A DNA stretch of 61,538 nt, taken from positions 1 through 61,538 of the forward strand of contig CANRMP010000014.1 in NCBI GenBank assembly GCA_947631765.1, written 5' to 3'. Of this stretch, positions 51,221 through 61,300 are shown one piece after another. Under the pieces are notes generated by a model. It had not been told where the DNA came from, searched no databases, and worked only from the letters and a program-made list of their open reading frames with translations. The translations under genes were made by a program, and so were the position numbers. How positions within the stretch are numbered: position 1 is the stretch's first letter; every line of letters begins with the position of its first letter. Source of the DNA: an uncultured Clostridia bacterium. Lineage in GTDB: Bacteria; Bacillota; Clostridia; Oscillospirales; CAG-272.

Positions 51221-51514
51221 ATGACGATGTACCGAATCCTCGGCAAGCGAGGGCGCATCACCATTCCGTTTGAGATTCGACAGCGGGTGGGTTTTTCGTA
51301 CAATGATGTCCTTTCCTTCTCCGAGAGCGCAGACGGCAAGAGCGTCACGGTGACCCGTGAGAAAATCTGTGACAACTGTAAAGGAGTGGCCGTCAGAGAA
51401 CAACCGGCGGAGGTTTCGCTCTTTGATTTTCTAAACAGCCTCACCCCGGAACAGCAGAGAGCCGCCCTTGTGCATCTGTCGGTGCAATGGGCGCAGCGGC
51501 AGACAAAAATATAA
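51221..51514 (+). CDS. SpoVT/AbrB-domain transcription regulator
   Basis: A 97-residue protein. Residues 1-50 match SpoVT/AbrB: YRILGKRGRITIPFEIRQRV, GFSYNDVLSFS. CDNC follows, then a helical region (SLFDFLNSLTPEQQRAALVH). It starts 1 nt after the similar upstream gene, so the two may form a heteromeric DNA-binding unit; both carry Cys residues after the AbrB-like region. Confidence 0.78.
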   Translation: MTMYRILGKRGRITIPFEIRQRVGFSYNDVLSFSESADGKSVTVTREKICDNCKGVAVREQPAEVSLFDFLNSLTPEQQRAALVHLSVQWAQRQTKI

Positions 51515-51535
51515 AACAGTAGGAGGTAAAACACG

Positions 51536-51931
51536 ATGCCAACCAAGAAAAGCGTCAAAACCGCATCCAAGCAAAACCGTCAGGACTACCCGACCGTATC
51601 CGTCCGCATCGACCGGATGGTAGACCGGGAGGATTCCAAAGTCAAAGCATACGCCAGCGCCAACATCGGCGGTGCGTTCGCCATCCACGGCGTCCGTGTG
51701 GTGGATTCCCAAAAGGGACTGTTCGTACAGATGCCCCAGCGCAGCTATGAAAAGGACGGCGCAACCAAGTACGAGGATATCTTCCACCCCATCACGGCGG
51801 ACGCCCGAACGGAACTGAACGGCGCCGTGCTGTCGGCCTACGAACAGCGTCTGCACATGGAGGAAGACGAGGCGCAGGACATGGCCGAGCCGGACGAGGA
51901 CGAAGCCCCCGCTTTTGAACAGAGTATGTGA
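51536..51931 (+). CDS. SpoVG-family protein
   Basis: A 131-residue protein with GGAGG upstream. Residues about 18-100 match SpoVG: VSVRIDRMV, KAYASANIGGAFAIHGVRVV, GLFVQMPQRSY, YEDIFHPITADARTELN. SpoVG proteins bind nucleic acid and regulate sporulation and envelope genes; copies on conjugative elements are common. The N-terminus is basic and the C-terminal 25 residues acidic (EEDEAQDMAEPDEDEAPAFE). Confidence 0.9.
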   Translation: MPTKKSVKTASKQNRQDYPTVSVRIDRMVDREDSKVKAYASANIGGAFAIHGVRVVDSQKGLFVQMPQRSYEKDGATKYEDIFHPITADARTELNGAVLSAYEQRLHMEEDEAQDMAEPDEDEAPAFEQSM

Positions 51932-52057
51932 CTTTTCTGATAAATTTTTCGGTTTCCGCCCATTCTCTCTGGACTTTTTCGGCTTTTTCGGTATGTTGGT
52001 AGGTGATGAAAGGCGCAAAGCCGAAAAGACAGACGGTGCGCCGGAAAGGAAAAGACC

Positions 52058-52915
52058 ATGAAAACGAAAATCATCCCCGCCCTGCTGCTGACAGCGGCGA
52101 TCCTCGCCCTTGCGGGGTGCGAAAAGGCGGAGCCGAACACGGAAAGCCCGCAAGCCCTGCTCACCTCCGCAGCCGAAAGCACAGCAAAGCATGAAACAGT
52201 AGGTATGAGCGGCGAAATCGAATTGGAAGCACCCGCAGAAAAGGAAGAAAGCGGAGAAACCCCAACCGAAGATGCGCCGGACACGACCATAGCACCAACC
52301 GAGCCGGATGCACCTCCAACGCCGCAGACGCCCACGGAGTCCAAGCCTGCGGAAAGCGACCCGCCGCAAACCGAACCGCCCAAGGCCGAGCCGGACAAGC
52401 CGGTAACGGAGACTCCAAAGCAGGAAGAACCCACACCGACACAACCGTCAAAGCCCGAACCGACAGAACCCGTGACCGAACCTCCCAAGCAGACGGAACC
52501 TCCGAAAACAGAGCCTCCCGTTACGACTGAACCTCCGAAACCTACGGAACCGCCCGTAACGGAAGAACCGCCGGCGCCCGAAGAACCGGAACCGCCGAAA
52601 GAACCGACACAGGCGGACTTCGACCGGATCATAGCAGAGGTCAGAGCCTACGCCGAAAGCTACCGGGATAAGGGCTTCACCTTCGAATGGGACGATACTA
52701 TGGAGTTCTCATGGGAGGTCGGCTGGTTCGGAACGCCCCGAATCCGCTACGAAGGGATCGACGGAACGATTGAAATGCTCAAATACCATGTGGACAAAAT
52801 CTACAAGACAAGTACCGACCCGAAATACGGACTCACATCGGATCGAATGTCCTACAAGGTGGTGCAGATCACCGTGGACGGCGACATCGCCTTCGCTGTG
52901 ATCTACGGCGGATAA
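52058..52915 (+). CDS. Lipoprotein with long Pro/Thr/Glu-rich stalk
   Basis: A 285-residue protein. Signal peptide with lipobox LALAGC, so it is lipidated and tethered outside the membrane. Residues about 60-190 are low complexity with TEPPK, PTEPP and KPTEP units, a wall-spanning stalk. The C-terminal 95 residues form a small globular domain (FDRIIAEVRAYAESYRDKGF, SYKVVQITVDGDIAFAVI) I cannot assign. It lies beside a giant surface adhesin in the conjugative element and may aid mating-pair contact. Confidence 0.8.
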   Translation: MKTKIIPALLLTAAILALAGCEKAEPNTESPQALLTSAAESTAKHETVGMSGEIELEAPAEKEESGETPTEDAPDTTIAPTEPDAPPTPQTPTESKPAESDPPQTEPPKAEPDKPVTETPKQEEPTPTQPSKPEPTEPVTEPPKQTEPPKTEPPVTTEPPKPTEPPVTEEPPAPEEPEPPKEPTQADFDRIIAEVRAYAESYRDKGFTFEWDDTMEFSWEVGWFGTPRIRYEGIDGTIEMLKYHVDKIYKTSTDPKYGLTSDRMSYKVVQITVDGDIAFAVIYGG

Positions 52916-52943
52916 TCGAACAACAAAATACAATATGGACGAA

Positions 52944-52976
52944 AGCGTCGTGATGAAAAAATCACGGCGCTTTTTT
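52944..52976 (+). terminator. Intrinsic terminator before the adhesin gene
   Basis: AGCGTCGTGAT (52944-52954) pairs with ATCACGGCGCT (52961-52971), one T-G pair, followed by T residues (52972-52976). It separates the lipoprotein transcript from the adhesin gene 30 nt downstream. Confidence 0.82.
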
Positions 52977-53006
52977 CATATCTCAAAACAAAGAAAGGAA
53001 ACGAAA

Positions 53007-56000
53007 ATGACGAAAACAAAATCCAAAAGCAAGCGTCTGACCGCTCTTTTTCTGGCGGTTCTGACGCTTCTGACCGCACTCGTGCCCATTTCCGCCTCGG
53101 CAGCGGAAATCACGATGGACTTGAGCGAGGCGGAGGTCTCGTGGGATTTTACGCTGACCGACGAGGAAGGCAACGCCTTCCAAGCGGCCTACGGCATTCG
53201 CGCCGAGGACAATCAGTTCGGTCATGTGGTAAATCCGAACTTGCGCTCCATGCACGACTATACGGCGAAACGCCCCGGACTGGAAGGTCCCAAGTCCGAA
53301 TGGGTATACGGGCAGGACTATCTGTATTGCTTCTGCATCGAGCCGGGCGTACCTCTTCCCGACTCGCACAGATACAAGGGCTCGGACGACCCGAACCACG
53401 GCGATAAATACAAGCGGTTGTCCGCAGCGCAGAAGGACTTGCTCTCGCTGGCGCTGGCCTATGGGTATCCCAACCGCACCGACGTGCCGACGAGCAAGGA
53501 CGCCAACGCCTGCTATGCGGCGACACAGCTTGTCGTTTGGCAGATCGCCCTCGGCTTCCGCACCTCTCCCACAGAGCTGAACGACCGAAGCTATCCGGTG
53601 AGCGGATACTCCGGCACTATGACCGAGCAGTATACAAGCAATCCGTATCTGAAGAACTATTACGATAAGATTCTGAAGGATATGGAAGAAAACGATATCC
53701 GTCCGAGCTTCACAAGCGCCAGCTCGCAGCTTGCCAAAACCTTTGAGATGGAATATGCGGACGGCAAATATTCGGTAACGCTCACCGATACCAACAACGT
53801 ACTGAGCAAATATTATGTTTCGTCAAACGGCGGCGTCAGCGCTTCCATCAGCGGAAACAAGCTGACGCTCTCTTCAAGCCGCCCGATCACCGATACCGTG
53901 ACGGTGAAGCTGAACCGCATCATGCCGTCCACCTATAATACCACCACCTTCCTGATTTGGTCTGTGCCGGATAGAGAATCCAAGAATCAGGACATGGTGT
54001 CCGGCGTTCCGGCAAATGACGACCCTGTACCTGCCTTCTTGAAACTGGAGACAGCGGCAGGCTCGGCCAAGATCGTCAAAACTTCCGAGGACGGAAAGAT
54101 AGAAGGAATTTCCTTTACCGTTACCGGGCAAGGATTCAGTCAGACGGTCAAGACCAACAGTAAGGGCGAATGGCAGATCGACAACCTTCGCCCCGGCGTG
54201 TATACGGTGACCGAGCAGACGGAAAACAGATACGAGCCGCAGGAAAGCCGAACAGTGACGGTGGTTTCCGGCAAAGTTGCAACCGTCACTTTCAATAACA
54301 CCCTCAAGCGCGGTGATCTGGCGGTGACCAAGACCGCCGAGGACGGGTTGGAACAGGGAGCAAAATTTCACCTGTTCGGGACTTCTCTCTCCGGGCTTGC
54401 GGTGGACGAATATGCCATCGTCGGTTCAGACGGTAAGGCATATTTCCAAGACGTGTTGATCGGCACAGGATATACGCTGGAGGAAGTCGGAACGCCTGAC
54501 AGATATGTCGTGCCGGACGATCAAAAGGCGGATATTGAATGGAAAAAGGTTACAAACAAATCATTCGACAACGAACTCAAGCGTGGGGATTTGGTCGTCA
54601 CTAAAACCGCCGAAGATGGGCTTCAGGAGGGACTTCGATTTCACCTCTACGGCAAATCCTACAGCGGCCTTTCGGTGGACGAGTATGCAACGGTCGGTTC
54701 AGACGGCAAGGCGTATTTTACGGACATTCTCATCGGGAAGGACTATCTTCTGGAAGAGGTGGGCAGTCCCGACCGATACGTCATTCCTGATGTGCAGAGC
54801 GCCGTTGTGGAATGGAATCAGGTCACCCAAAAATCGGTGGATAATCCGCTGAAAAAGTGGAATGTGACCGTTACCAAACGGGACAGCGAAACGGGCAAGC
54901 CACAGGGCGACGCAACGCTTGCGGGCGCTGTGTACGGCGTGTATCAAGGCGGCGAACTGATCGACCGCTATACGACCGACGCAGACGGCAAATTTACCAC
55001 GAAATATTACCTTTGCGGTGATAACTGGACGCTCCGTGAAATCACGCCGTCGGAAGGTTATCTGCTCGACCCGACCGAGTATCCTATCGGTGCGGAAGCC
55101 AAGAATTATACCGTCGAATACAACGCCGTACCCGCCATCGGTTCGCCGGAGGATATCATCAAAGGCAAAATCGCCATCATCAAGCACACAGACGACGGTA
55201 GCACGCAGATCGAAACGCCGGAAGTCGGCGCGGTCTTTGAGGTGTATCTCAAGAGCGCAGGAAGTTTTGCGACGGCGAAGGAAACCGAACGCGACCGCCT
55301 CGTTTGCGACGAAAACGGCTTTGCCGAAACGAAGGAATTGCCCTACGGCGTGTACACCGTTCATCAGGTGACCGGCTGGGATGGACGGGAACTGCTGCCC
55401 GATTTTGATGTGTATGTCAGCGAGGACGGGCAGGTTTACCGCTATCTGATCAACAACTCCACCTTCGAGGCGCTCGTTCGAATCGTCAAAAAGGATGCGG
55501 AAACGGGAAAAACCATTCCGGCGGCCGGAATCGGATTCAAGGTGAGAAACCGCGACACGGGCGAATATATTGTGCAGCATCTGAACTATCCGACTCCTGT
55601 GGACATCGACACCTTCTACACTGACGAGAGCGGAATGCTTATGCTCCCCGAACCGCTGCCATACGGCAACTATGAAATCATCGAGGTGCAGACCGCCTAT
55701 GGCTATGTGCTGGACGGAACACCCGTCCCATTTACGGTAGACGGGACGCTTGCGACCGTAACGGTGGAAAAACACAACATCCCGCAGAAAGGAAAAATAA
55801 CCGTCACCAAGACCGGCGAGGTGTTCTCCTCCGTTGTGCAATCGGGCGACATTTACCAGCCTGTCTACGAGGTGCAGGGCCTTCCCGGCGCGGTCTATGA
55901 AATTATCGCCGCCGAGGACATCTACACCCCGGACGGAACGCTCCGCTATGCCAAGGGCACAGTCGTGGATACCGTCACCACCGGCGAGGATGGAACGGCA

Positions 56001-58049
56001 ACAAGCAAGGCATTGTATCTCGGCAAGTACGAAATCCGTGAAATCACCGCTCCCTACGGCATGGTGCTGAACGGTGAAATTCACACGATCGAGCTGACCT
56101 ATGCCGGACAGGAGGTTGAGATTACCGAGACTGCCGCCTCTTTCTACAACGAGCGTCAGCGCGTACAACTTGACCCTTCCAAAGTCATGGAGCAGGACGA
56201 AACCTTCGGTATTGGAAATAACGGCGAAATTCTCTCGGTGCAGTTTGGACTGTTCGCAGCCGAAGATATCGTTGCGGCAGACGGCACGAGGATTCCGAAG
56301 GATGGGCTCATTGAAACCGTGACCTGTGATGAAAACGGTCATGCTGCCTTTGCGACCGACATCCCGGTCGGCGCGAAACTGTACGTCAAGGAAATCGCCA
56401 CCGACAGTCGCTATATTCTTTCCGATACGCAGTACCCCGTGGAGTTTGCCTATGCCGGGCAGGACGCGGCGACCGTTCACATCACTGTAAACGATGGCGA
56501 ACCGATCAAGAACGAAATCCTTCGTGGGGACATTCTCGGCCATAAGACCGACCGTGAAACCGGCGATAATATCGCAGGCGCAGTCTTCGGGCTGTTTGCC
56601 TCTGACACTGCCGAATATGCCGAGGACAACGCCATCCTGACTGCTATTACCGGCGAGGACGGCGTTTTCAAATTCGAGGATATTCCCTACGGCAGTTATG
56701 TGATTGTGGAGCTGGCTCCGGCGGAGGGGTATCTCCCGAACACCGAGCCGCATCATGTCCATGTGACGACCAACGGCGAGGTTATTGAAATCTCGGTGGT
56801 AAACGATAAAATCCCCGAAATCGGCACAACGGCAACGACAGAGGAAGAAAAGCAAACCCACCCCAACGAGCAGATCACCATCGAGGATGTGGTGGAGTAC
56901 AAGCACCTGATCCCCGGCAAGAAATACACGCTCAAGGGAACGCTTATGGACAAAGCCAGCGGAGAACCGTTCCTTGTGGACGGCAAGCTTGTAACATCCG
57001 AAGTCACCTTCATTCCCGAAGATTTCTCCAGCACGGTGACGGTAATCTTTATGTTCGACGGCAGCGGGATCACGCAGAACACGGACATTGTGGTGTTCGA
57101 GAGCCTATACAAAGACGGTCTGGAATTGACCGTTCACGCCGACATCGAAGATGACGGGCAGACCGTGACTGTGTTGGTGCCGGAGATCGGCACGACCGCC
57201 ACGGTGGATGGTGCAAAGGAAGTCAATGCCACGGAAATCTTCACGCTGGAAGATACGGTATCCTATGAAAATCTGATTCCGGGCAAAGAGTACACGCTTT
57301 CCGGCGTCCTGATGGATAAAGCCACCGGCGAACCGCTGCTCATTAACGGCGAGGAAATCCGTTCGGAGGTCACTTTCATTCCCGAAGCCGCGAACGGAAG
57401 CGTGGTCGTTACCTTCACCTTTGATTCCAAGTATATCAAGGCGGATACGGACATCGTTGTGTTTGAAAGTCTTTACTATGCCGAAAGAGAGCTGGCTGTC
57501 CACACTGACATCGAGGACGAAGGCCAGACCGTAAAGGTTCATGTACCGGAGATCGGAACGCAGGCAACGGTAGAAGGAAAGAAAGAGGTCGAGGCCAAGG
57601 GAGAAATCACCATTGAGGACGTCGTCTCCTACAAAAACCTCACCCCCGGCAAGGAATACACGGTCAGCGGCGTTCTCATGAACAAAGCGACCGGTGAACA
57701 TTTCACGGTAAACGGCAAGGAAATCCGCTCGGAAGCCACCTTCACCCCCGAAACGGCGGACGGCAAAGTGACCGTCGAATTTACCTTCGACGCCACGGGG
57801 CTGAGCACCGCGACCGAAGTGGTGGTGTTTGAAACTCTCTACCGTGAAGGTGTGGAAATCGCCGCCCATGCTGACGTTGAGGACGACGGCCAGACCGTAA
57901 CGCTTCTCCCGCCGCCTCCGGACAATCCGCAGACCGGCGACAACAGCAACCTCGGCTTCTGGATCGGACTCGGCGCGGTAGCCCTTGGCGGCCTTGTGGC
58001 GACCATTATTATGGGAATCAAACGCAAAAAGGACGACGATGACGAATGA
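53007..58049 (+). CDS. Giant surface adhesin: thioester domain, Cna-B repeats, VaFE repeats, NPQTG anchor
   Basis: A 1680-residue protein from ATG 53007 (AAAGGAAA upstream). Signal peptide (LTALFLAVLTLLTALVPISA). Residues about 60-330 form a thioester adhesion domain: Cys in YCFCIEPG and Gln in CYAATQLVVWQIALGF, which can make a Cys-Gln thioester to bind host amines. Several Cna-B/SpaA modules follow, including two near-identical 91-residue ones. Next come three 122-residue VaFE repeats (EIGTTAT...TLMDKA...FESLY). It ends in NPQTG, a transmembrane helix and KRKKDDDDE. Position next to the conjugation pilin gene suggests a mating-pair or host adhesin carried by the element. Confidence 0.9.
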   Translation: MTKTKSKSKRLTALFLAVLTLLTALVPISASAAEITMDLSEAEVSWDFTLTDEEGNAFQAAYGIRAEDNQFGHVVNPNLRSMHDYTAKRPGLEGPKSEWVYGQDYLYCFCIEPGVPLPDSHRYKGSDDPNHGDKYKRLSAAQKDLLSLALAYGYPNRTDVPTSKDANACYAATQLVVWQIALGFRTSPTELNDRSYPVSGYSGTMTEQYTSNPYLKNYYDKILKDMEENDIRPSFTSASSQLAKTFEMEYADGKYSVTLTDTNNVLSKYYVSSNGGVSASISGNKLTLSSSRPITDTVTVKLNRIMPSTYNTTTFLIWSVPDRESKNQDMVSGVPANDDPVPAFLKLETAAGSAKIVKTSEDGKIEGISFTVTGQGFSQTVKTNSKGEWQIDNLRPGVYTVTEQTENRYEPQESRTVTVVSGKVATVTFNNTLKRGDLAVTKTAEDGLEQGAKFHLFGTSLSGLAVDEYAIVGSDGKAYFQDVLIGTGYTLEEVGTPDRYVVPDDQKADIEWKKVTNKSFDNELKRGDLVVTKTAEDGLQEGLRFHLYGKSYSGLSVDEYATVGSDGKAYFTDILIGKDYLLEEVGSPDRYVIPDVQSAVVEWNQVTQKSVDNPLKKWNVTVTKRDSETGKPQGDATLAGAVYGVYQGGELIDRYTTDADGKFTTKYYLCGDNWTLREITPSEGYLLDPTEYPIGAEAKNYTVEYNAVPAIGSPEDIIKGKIAIIKHTDDGSTQIETPEVGAVFEVYLKSAGSFATAKETERDRLVCDENGFAETKELPYGVYTVHQVTGWDGRELLPDFDVYVSEDGQVYRYLINNSTFEALVRIVKKDAETGKTIPAAGIGFKVRNRDTGEYIVQHLNYPTPVDIDTFYTDESGMLMLPEPLPYGNYEIIEVQTAYGYVLDGTPVPFTVDGTLATVTVEKHNIPQKGKITVTKTGEVFSSVVQSGDIYQPVYEVQGLPGAVYEIIAAEDIYTPDGTLRYAKGTVVDTVTTGEDGTATSKALYLGKYEIREITAPYGMVLNGEIHTIELTYAGQEVEITETAASFYNERQRVQLDPSKVMEQDETFGIGNNGEILSVQFGLFAAEDIVAADGTRIPKDGLIETVTCDENGHAAFATDIPVGAKLYVKEIATDSRYILSDTQYPVEFAYAGQDAATVHITVNDGEPIKNEILRGDILGHKTDRETGDNIAGAVFGLFASDTAEYAEDNAILTAITGEDGVFKFEDIPYGSYVIVELAPAEGYLPNTEPHHVHVTTNGEVIEISVVNDKIPEIGTTATTEEEKQTHPNEQITIEDVVEYKHLIPGKKYTLKGTLMDKASGEPFLVDGKLVTSEVTFIPEDFSSTVTVIFMFDGSGITQNTDIVVFESLYKDGLELTVHADIEDDGQTVTVLVPEIGTTATVDGAKEVNATEIFTLEDTVSYENLIPGKEYTLSGVLMDKATGEPLLINGEEIRSEVTFIPEAANGSVVVTFTFDSKYIKADTDIVVFESLYYAERELAVHTDIEDEGQTVKVHVPEIGTQATVEGKKEVEAKGEITIEDVVSYKNLTPGKEYTVSGVLMNKATGEHFTVNGKEIRSEATFTPETADGKVTVEFTFDATGLSTATEVVVFETLYREGVEIAAHADVEDDGQTVTLLPPPPDNPQTGDNSNLGFWIGLGAVALGGLVATIIMGIKRKKDDDDE
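54309..54854 (+). repeat. Two 273-nt direct repeats in the adhesin gene
   Basis: Units 54309-54581 and 54582-54854 encode RGDL(A/V)VTKTAEDGL(E/Q) ... VGSDGKAYF ... EEVG(T/S)PDRYV(V/I)PD. Each is one Cna-B module of 91 residues. Near-identity in adjacent copies suggests recent duplication and scope for length variation. Confidence 0.88.
56817..57911 (+). repeat. Three 366-nt VaFE repeats in the adhesin gene
   Basis: Units begin at 56817, 57183 and 57549, each starting with EIGT(T/Q)AT and carrying LMDKA(S/T)GEP or LMNKATGEH, then VVFE(S/T)LY and (D/E)GQTV. These match VaFE domains of clostridial surface proteins, which are known for Thr-Gln ester cross-links. Confidence 0.88.
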
Positions 58050-58381
58050 AAAAGGTGTATATCTGCTCTCCTCTCGGCGGCAATGTCGGAGAAAACCTTG
58101 AACAAGTCAAGAGATACACCGAATATGCGCTGAAATGCGGGACGGCTCCGGTCGTTCCGCATTTCTATGCACTCTGCCTCAACGACAGCGCACCCGAAGA
58201 ACGGGAACTTGGAATGCAGGCTGGACTTGCGCTCCTGCGGCGCTGCGATGAGATGTGGATTTTCGGAAACACCGTAAGCGAGGGAATGCGCGGCGAGATG
58301 CGCCTCTGCAAACGTCTGCACATTCCCACAAGACACATCTCCGAGACGGAGATACAAGAAAAGATTGGAGGAACGATATGA
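58046..58381 (+). CDS. DUF4406-like (nucleoside deoxyribosyltransferase fold) protein
   Basis: A 111-residue protein overlapping the adhesin stop (ATGA). The pattern VYICSPLGGNVGENLEQVKR, VVPHFYALCLND, CDEMWIFGNTVSEGM matches DUF4406/2-deoxyribosyltransferase-like proteins with a Rossmann-like fold. They may act on nucleotides or nucleosides; activity here is unproven. Common in clostridial conjugative elements. Its stop overlaps the next start. Confidence 0.75.
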   Translation: MKKVYICSPLGGNVGENLEQVKRYTEYALKCGTAPVVPHFYALCLNDSAPEERELGMQAGLALLRRCDEMWIFGNTVSEGMRGEMRLCKRLHIPTRHISETEIQEKIGGTI

Positions 58382-61300
58382 ATAAGAAACTGAAACGAAT
58401 CCTTTTTTGTGCGGCGATGGCGACGCTATTGTGCGTTACCTTCGCCATGCCCGCCTTTGCCGCGGGCGATGTGGCCTCCGCCATTGAGAACACGTGGAAC
58501 ACGGCAAAAAGTCAGGTGCAGACGGTAGTCAACAACGTGGTCTTTCCCGTGGTGGATATGATCCTCGCCATTCTGTTCTTTGTGAAGATCGGCACGGCAT
58601 ATTTTGACTACCGAAAGCACGGGCAGTTCGAATTCGGTGCGACACGTTTCTAACTGAAAAGGTTAGACACAAGTTGCGTGATATATGAGAGATTGAAAGG
58701 AGCTTTCATCATAAAAACGCAGTTCTTGGAGAACTGATATTCCGACAGGTGGAATGACGGGGTAACGCCCTGAAACGCCTGCCTTGATACTACGGTGTGC
58801 ATTCGGTATAGGTAAGAATACCGTTTGTGCAAAGCCCGTTGAAGTCGGCAGAGAGCAGCCCTACCATTGCAGAAATGCAGATGAGGAAAGCGGTCTGGAG
58901 GCAGATTGCGCTGCCATATGCCGGAGGTCTATATCTATCTATGGTGAGAATGTGAAACGTAGCGAGTTCACTGACGAACAACCCGAATGAAGGAGTCTAT
59001 ACGAATGGTGCATAGAAATGTGCATACGCCCACAGCGGCGGGTATGTGAGGTAAAGTAAAACTCGAATTTATGAAATACCTTGTGCTGTTACAGGCAGCA
59101 CCCAGCATACAGGCTTAGAGGGACACCTAAGGGTAGATTTTATGATAGGAATATCGGAACGTGGAAAGGTCGAAACGTGGAGTGATTACACACGGTGAAG
59201 CGTTTACAGGGAAAGCAGTTTTGTATAACCTGTATTTATTCGGCTGAGAGCAGAGCCATAGTACCTGTGAAGCGGTGATAACAAACCGTGGAGGGATAGG
59301 CTCAAGTCGTGGGCAGTAAAAACAAGGAAATACACAACCATCAAAGGTTCGAGTATGACTAAGAAAAGCACACTCTCGCAAAGGGGGTATGCTGACTTTG
59401 ACAAAGACAAAGCTACCGAAAATCTCCGCCTTGCGGAACATTGAATACTACGATTTTCAAGAGGCGCTGGACAGGCTGTATGCAGACAGTGAAAGCTCTA
59501 AAAAGTTCAAAAACTTAATGGGGGTGATTACCAGTCCGCAGAATATACTTCTTGCCTATCGCAACATCAAGAAAAACACGGGAAGCAAGACCGCAGGCGT
59601 GGACAAGAAAACCATATCCTATTTGGAAAAGTGGGAACCTGAAAAACTAATCGGATATGTGCAAAAACGGCTGGACTATTATGTCCCACAGGCTGTCCGC
59701 AGAGTGGAAATACCGAAAAGCAACGGAAAAACGCGTCCGCTTGGTATTCCGACAATAATGGACAGGCTGATACAGCAATGTGTGTTGCAGGTGTTAGAAC
59801 CGATTTGTGAAGCAAAGTTTTTCAAACGAAGCAACGGTTTCCGCCCTAATCGTGGTGCGGAACACGCAATTTCACAAGCATACAAGTTTATGCAGGGACA
59901 GCACCTACACTATGTCGTTGATATTGATATCAAAGGATTTTTCGATAATGTCAATCAAGGCAAGCTGTTAAAGCAAATGTGGACGCTGGGCATACGTGAT
60001 AAAAAGTTACTTTCTATCATTTCGGTAATGCTGAAAGCGGAAGTTGCAGGGATAGGCTTTCCCGAAAAAGGCACACCACAGGGCGGTATCATTTCACCGC
60101 TGTTATCCAATATCGTGCTTAACGAATTGGATTGATGGGTTGCTTCTCAATGGGAGAATATTCCTACAAGATACCCGTATAAATGCAGAACACTGAGAAA
60201 CGGAACGCCCGATAAAAGTAATGTCTATGCCGAACTGCGTAATACCAACCTGAAAGAATGCTATATTGTCCGATATGCAGACGATTTCAAAATCTTTTGC
60301 CGAAACAGGAAAGATGCTGAAAATATGTTTACAGCGACAAAATCTTGGCTGAAAGAGCGATTGGGTCTTGATATCAGCCCTGACAAGTCGAAAATTGTGA
60401 ATTTGAAAAAGCGTTATTCCGAATTTCTCGGCTTTAAGATGAAAGTTGTCCGCAAGGGTAAGAAAGCAAATGGACAGGCGAAATACGCCGTGCAGTCGCA
60501 TATGTCCGATAAATCCAAAGCACGAATTAAAAAGCAAGCGGTAGAAGCAGTGAGGGACATCAAGCATCTTAGTTCAGACGAACAAAAGAAAACGATAGTC
60601 CGTTATAACTCACTGGTTATGGGGTGGCACAACTATTACAGGTTTGCTACACACGTAAGCCGCGATTTTTCTGAAATAGCTTTCTTAGTCAAAAATTCCG
60701 TAAAAGGAAAACTCGAAAACCAACTCAAAAAGAGCATTCCAAAACCTTTGAAAAGTCCTGTGTATATTCATTACGCAAAAAGCAAGGAAATACGGTATTT
60801 GGGCAATACGCCTATTGTACCGATTGCTTATGTACAGCATAAAAATCCTATGGATAAAAAGCGGATAATCAACAAGTACACAGTCGCAGGACGGGCAGAA
60901 ATCCATAAACGGCTGGAAAAGGTCAATCTGAGTATTCTGCATTATCTTATGCGACACCCTGCTGACGGCAGTATTGAGTACAACGATAACCGACTGTCGC
61001 TCTATTGCGCCCAACAAGGAAAATGTGCTGTTCTTAATATGCCAATGGAAGTGAACAGGATACACTGCCACCATAAAAAGCCTAAAGCACAAGGCGGCAG
61101 TGACGCTTATGGCAACTTAATTCTTGTGGATATGAGTGTTCACGTTCTGATACACGCCACAAGGAAAGAAACGATTGGGAGGTACAAGGCAATTCTCAAT
61201 CTAAGCCAAAAGCAGATTGAAAAGGTAAACAAACTCAGGGAAATGATTGGGTTGGAAAGCATTTGAATAGGTTTGTCTTTGAAATTGTGTAAATTACTTT

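Noticed and set aside
54699-56906. A 735-codon leftward open frame inside the thioester adhesin gene
   Set aside because: It is the antisense shadow of repetitive Cna-B coding sequence; there is no independent evidence for it.
54309-57911. CRISPR-like array
   Set aside because: The repeats are long coding modules with a constant period in frame; no short repeat-spacer pattern occurs anywhere in the window.
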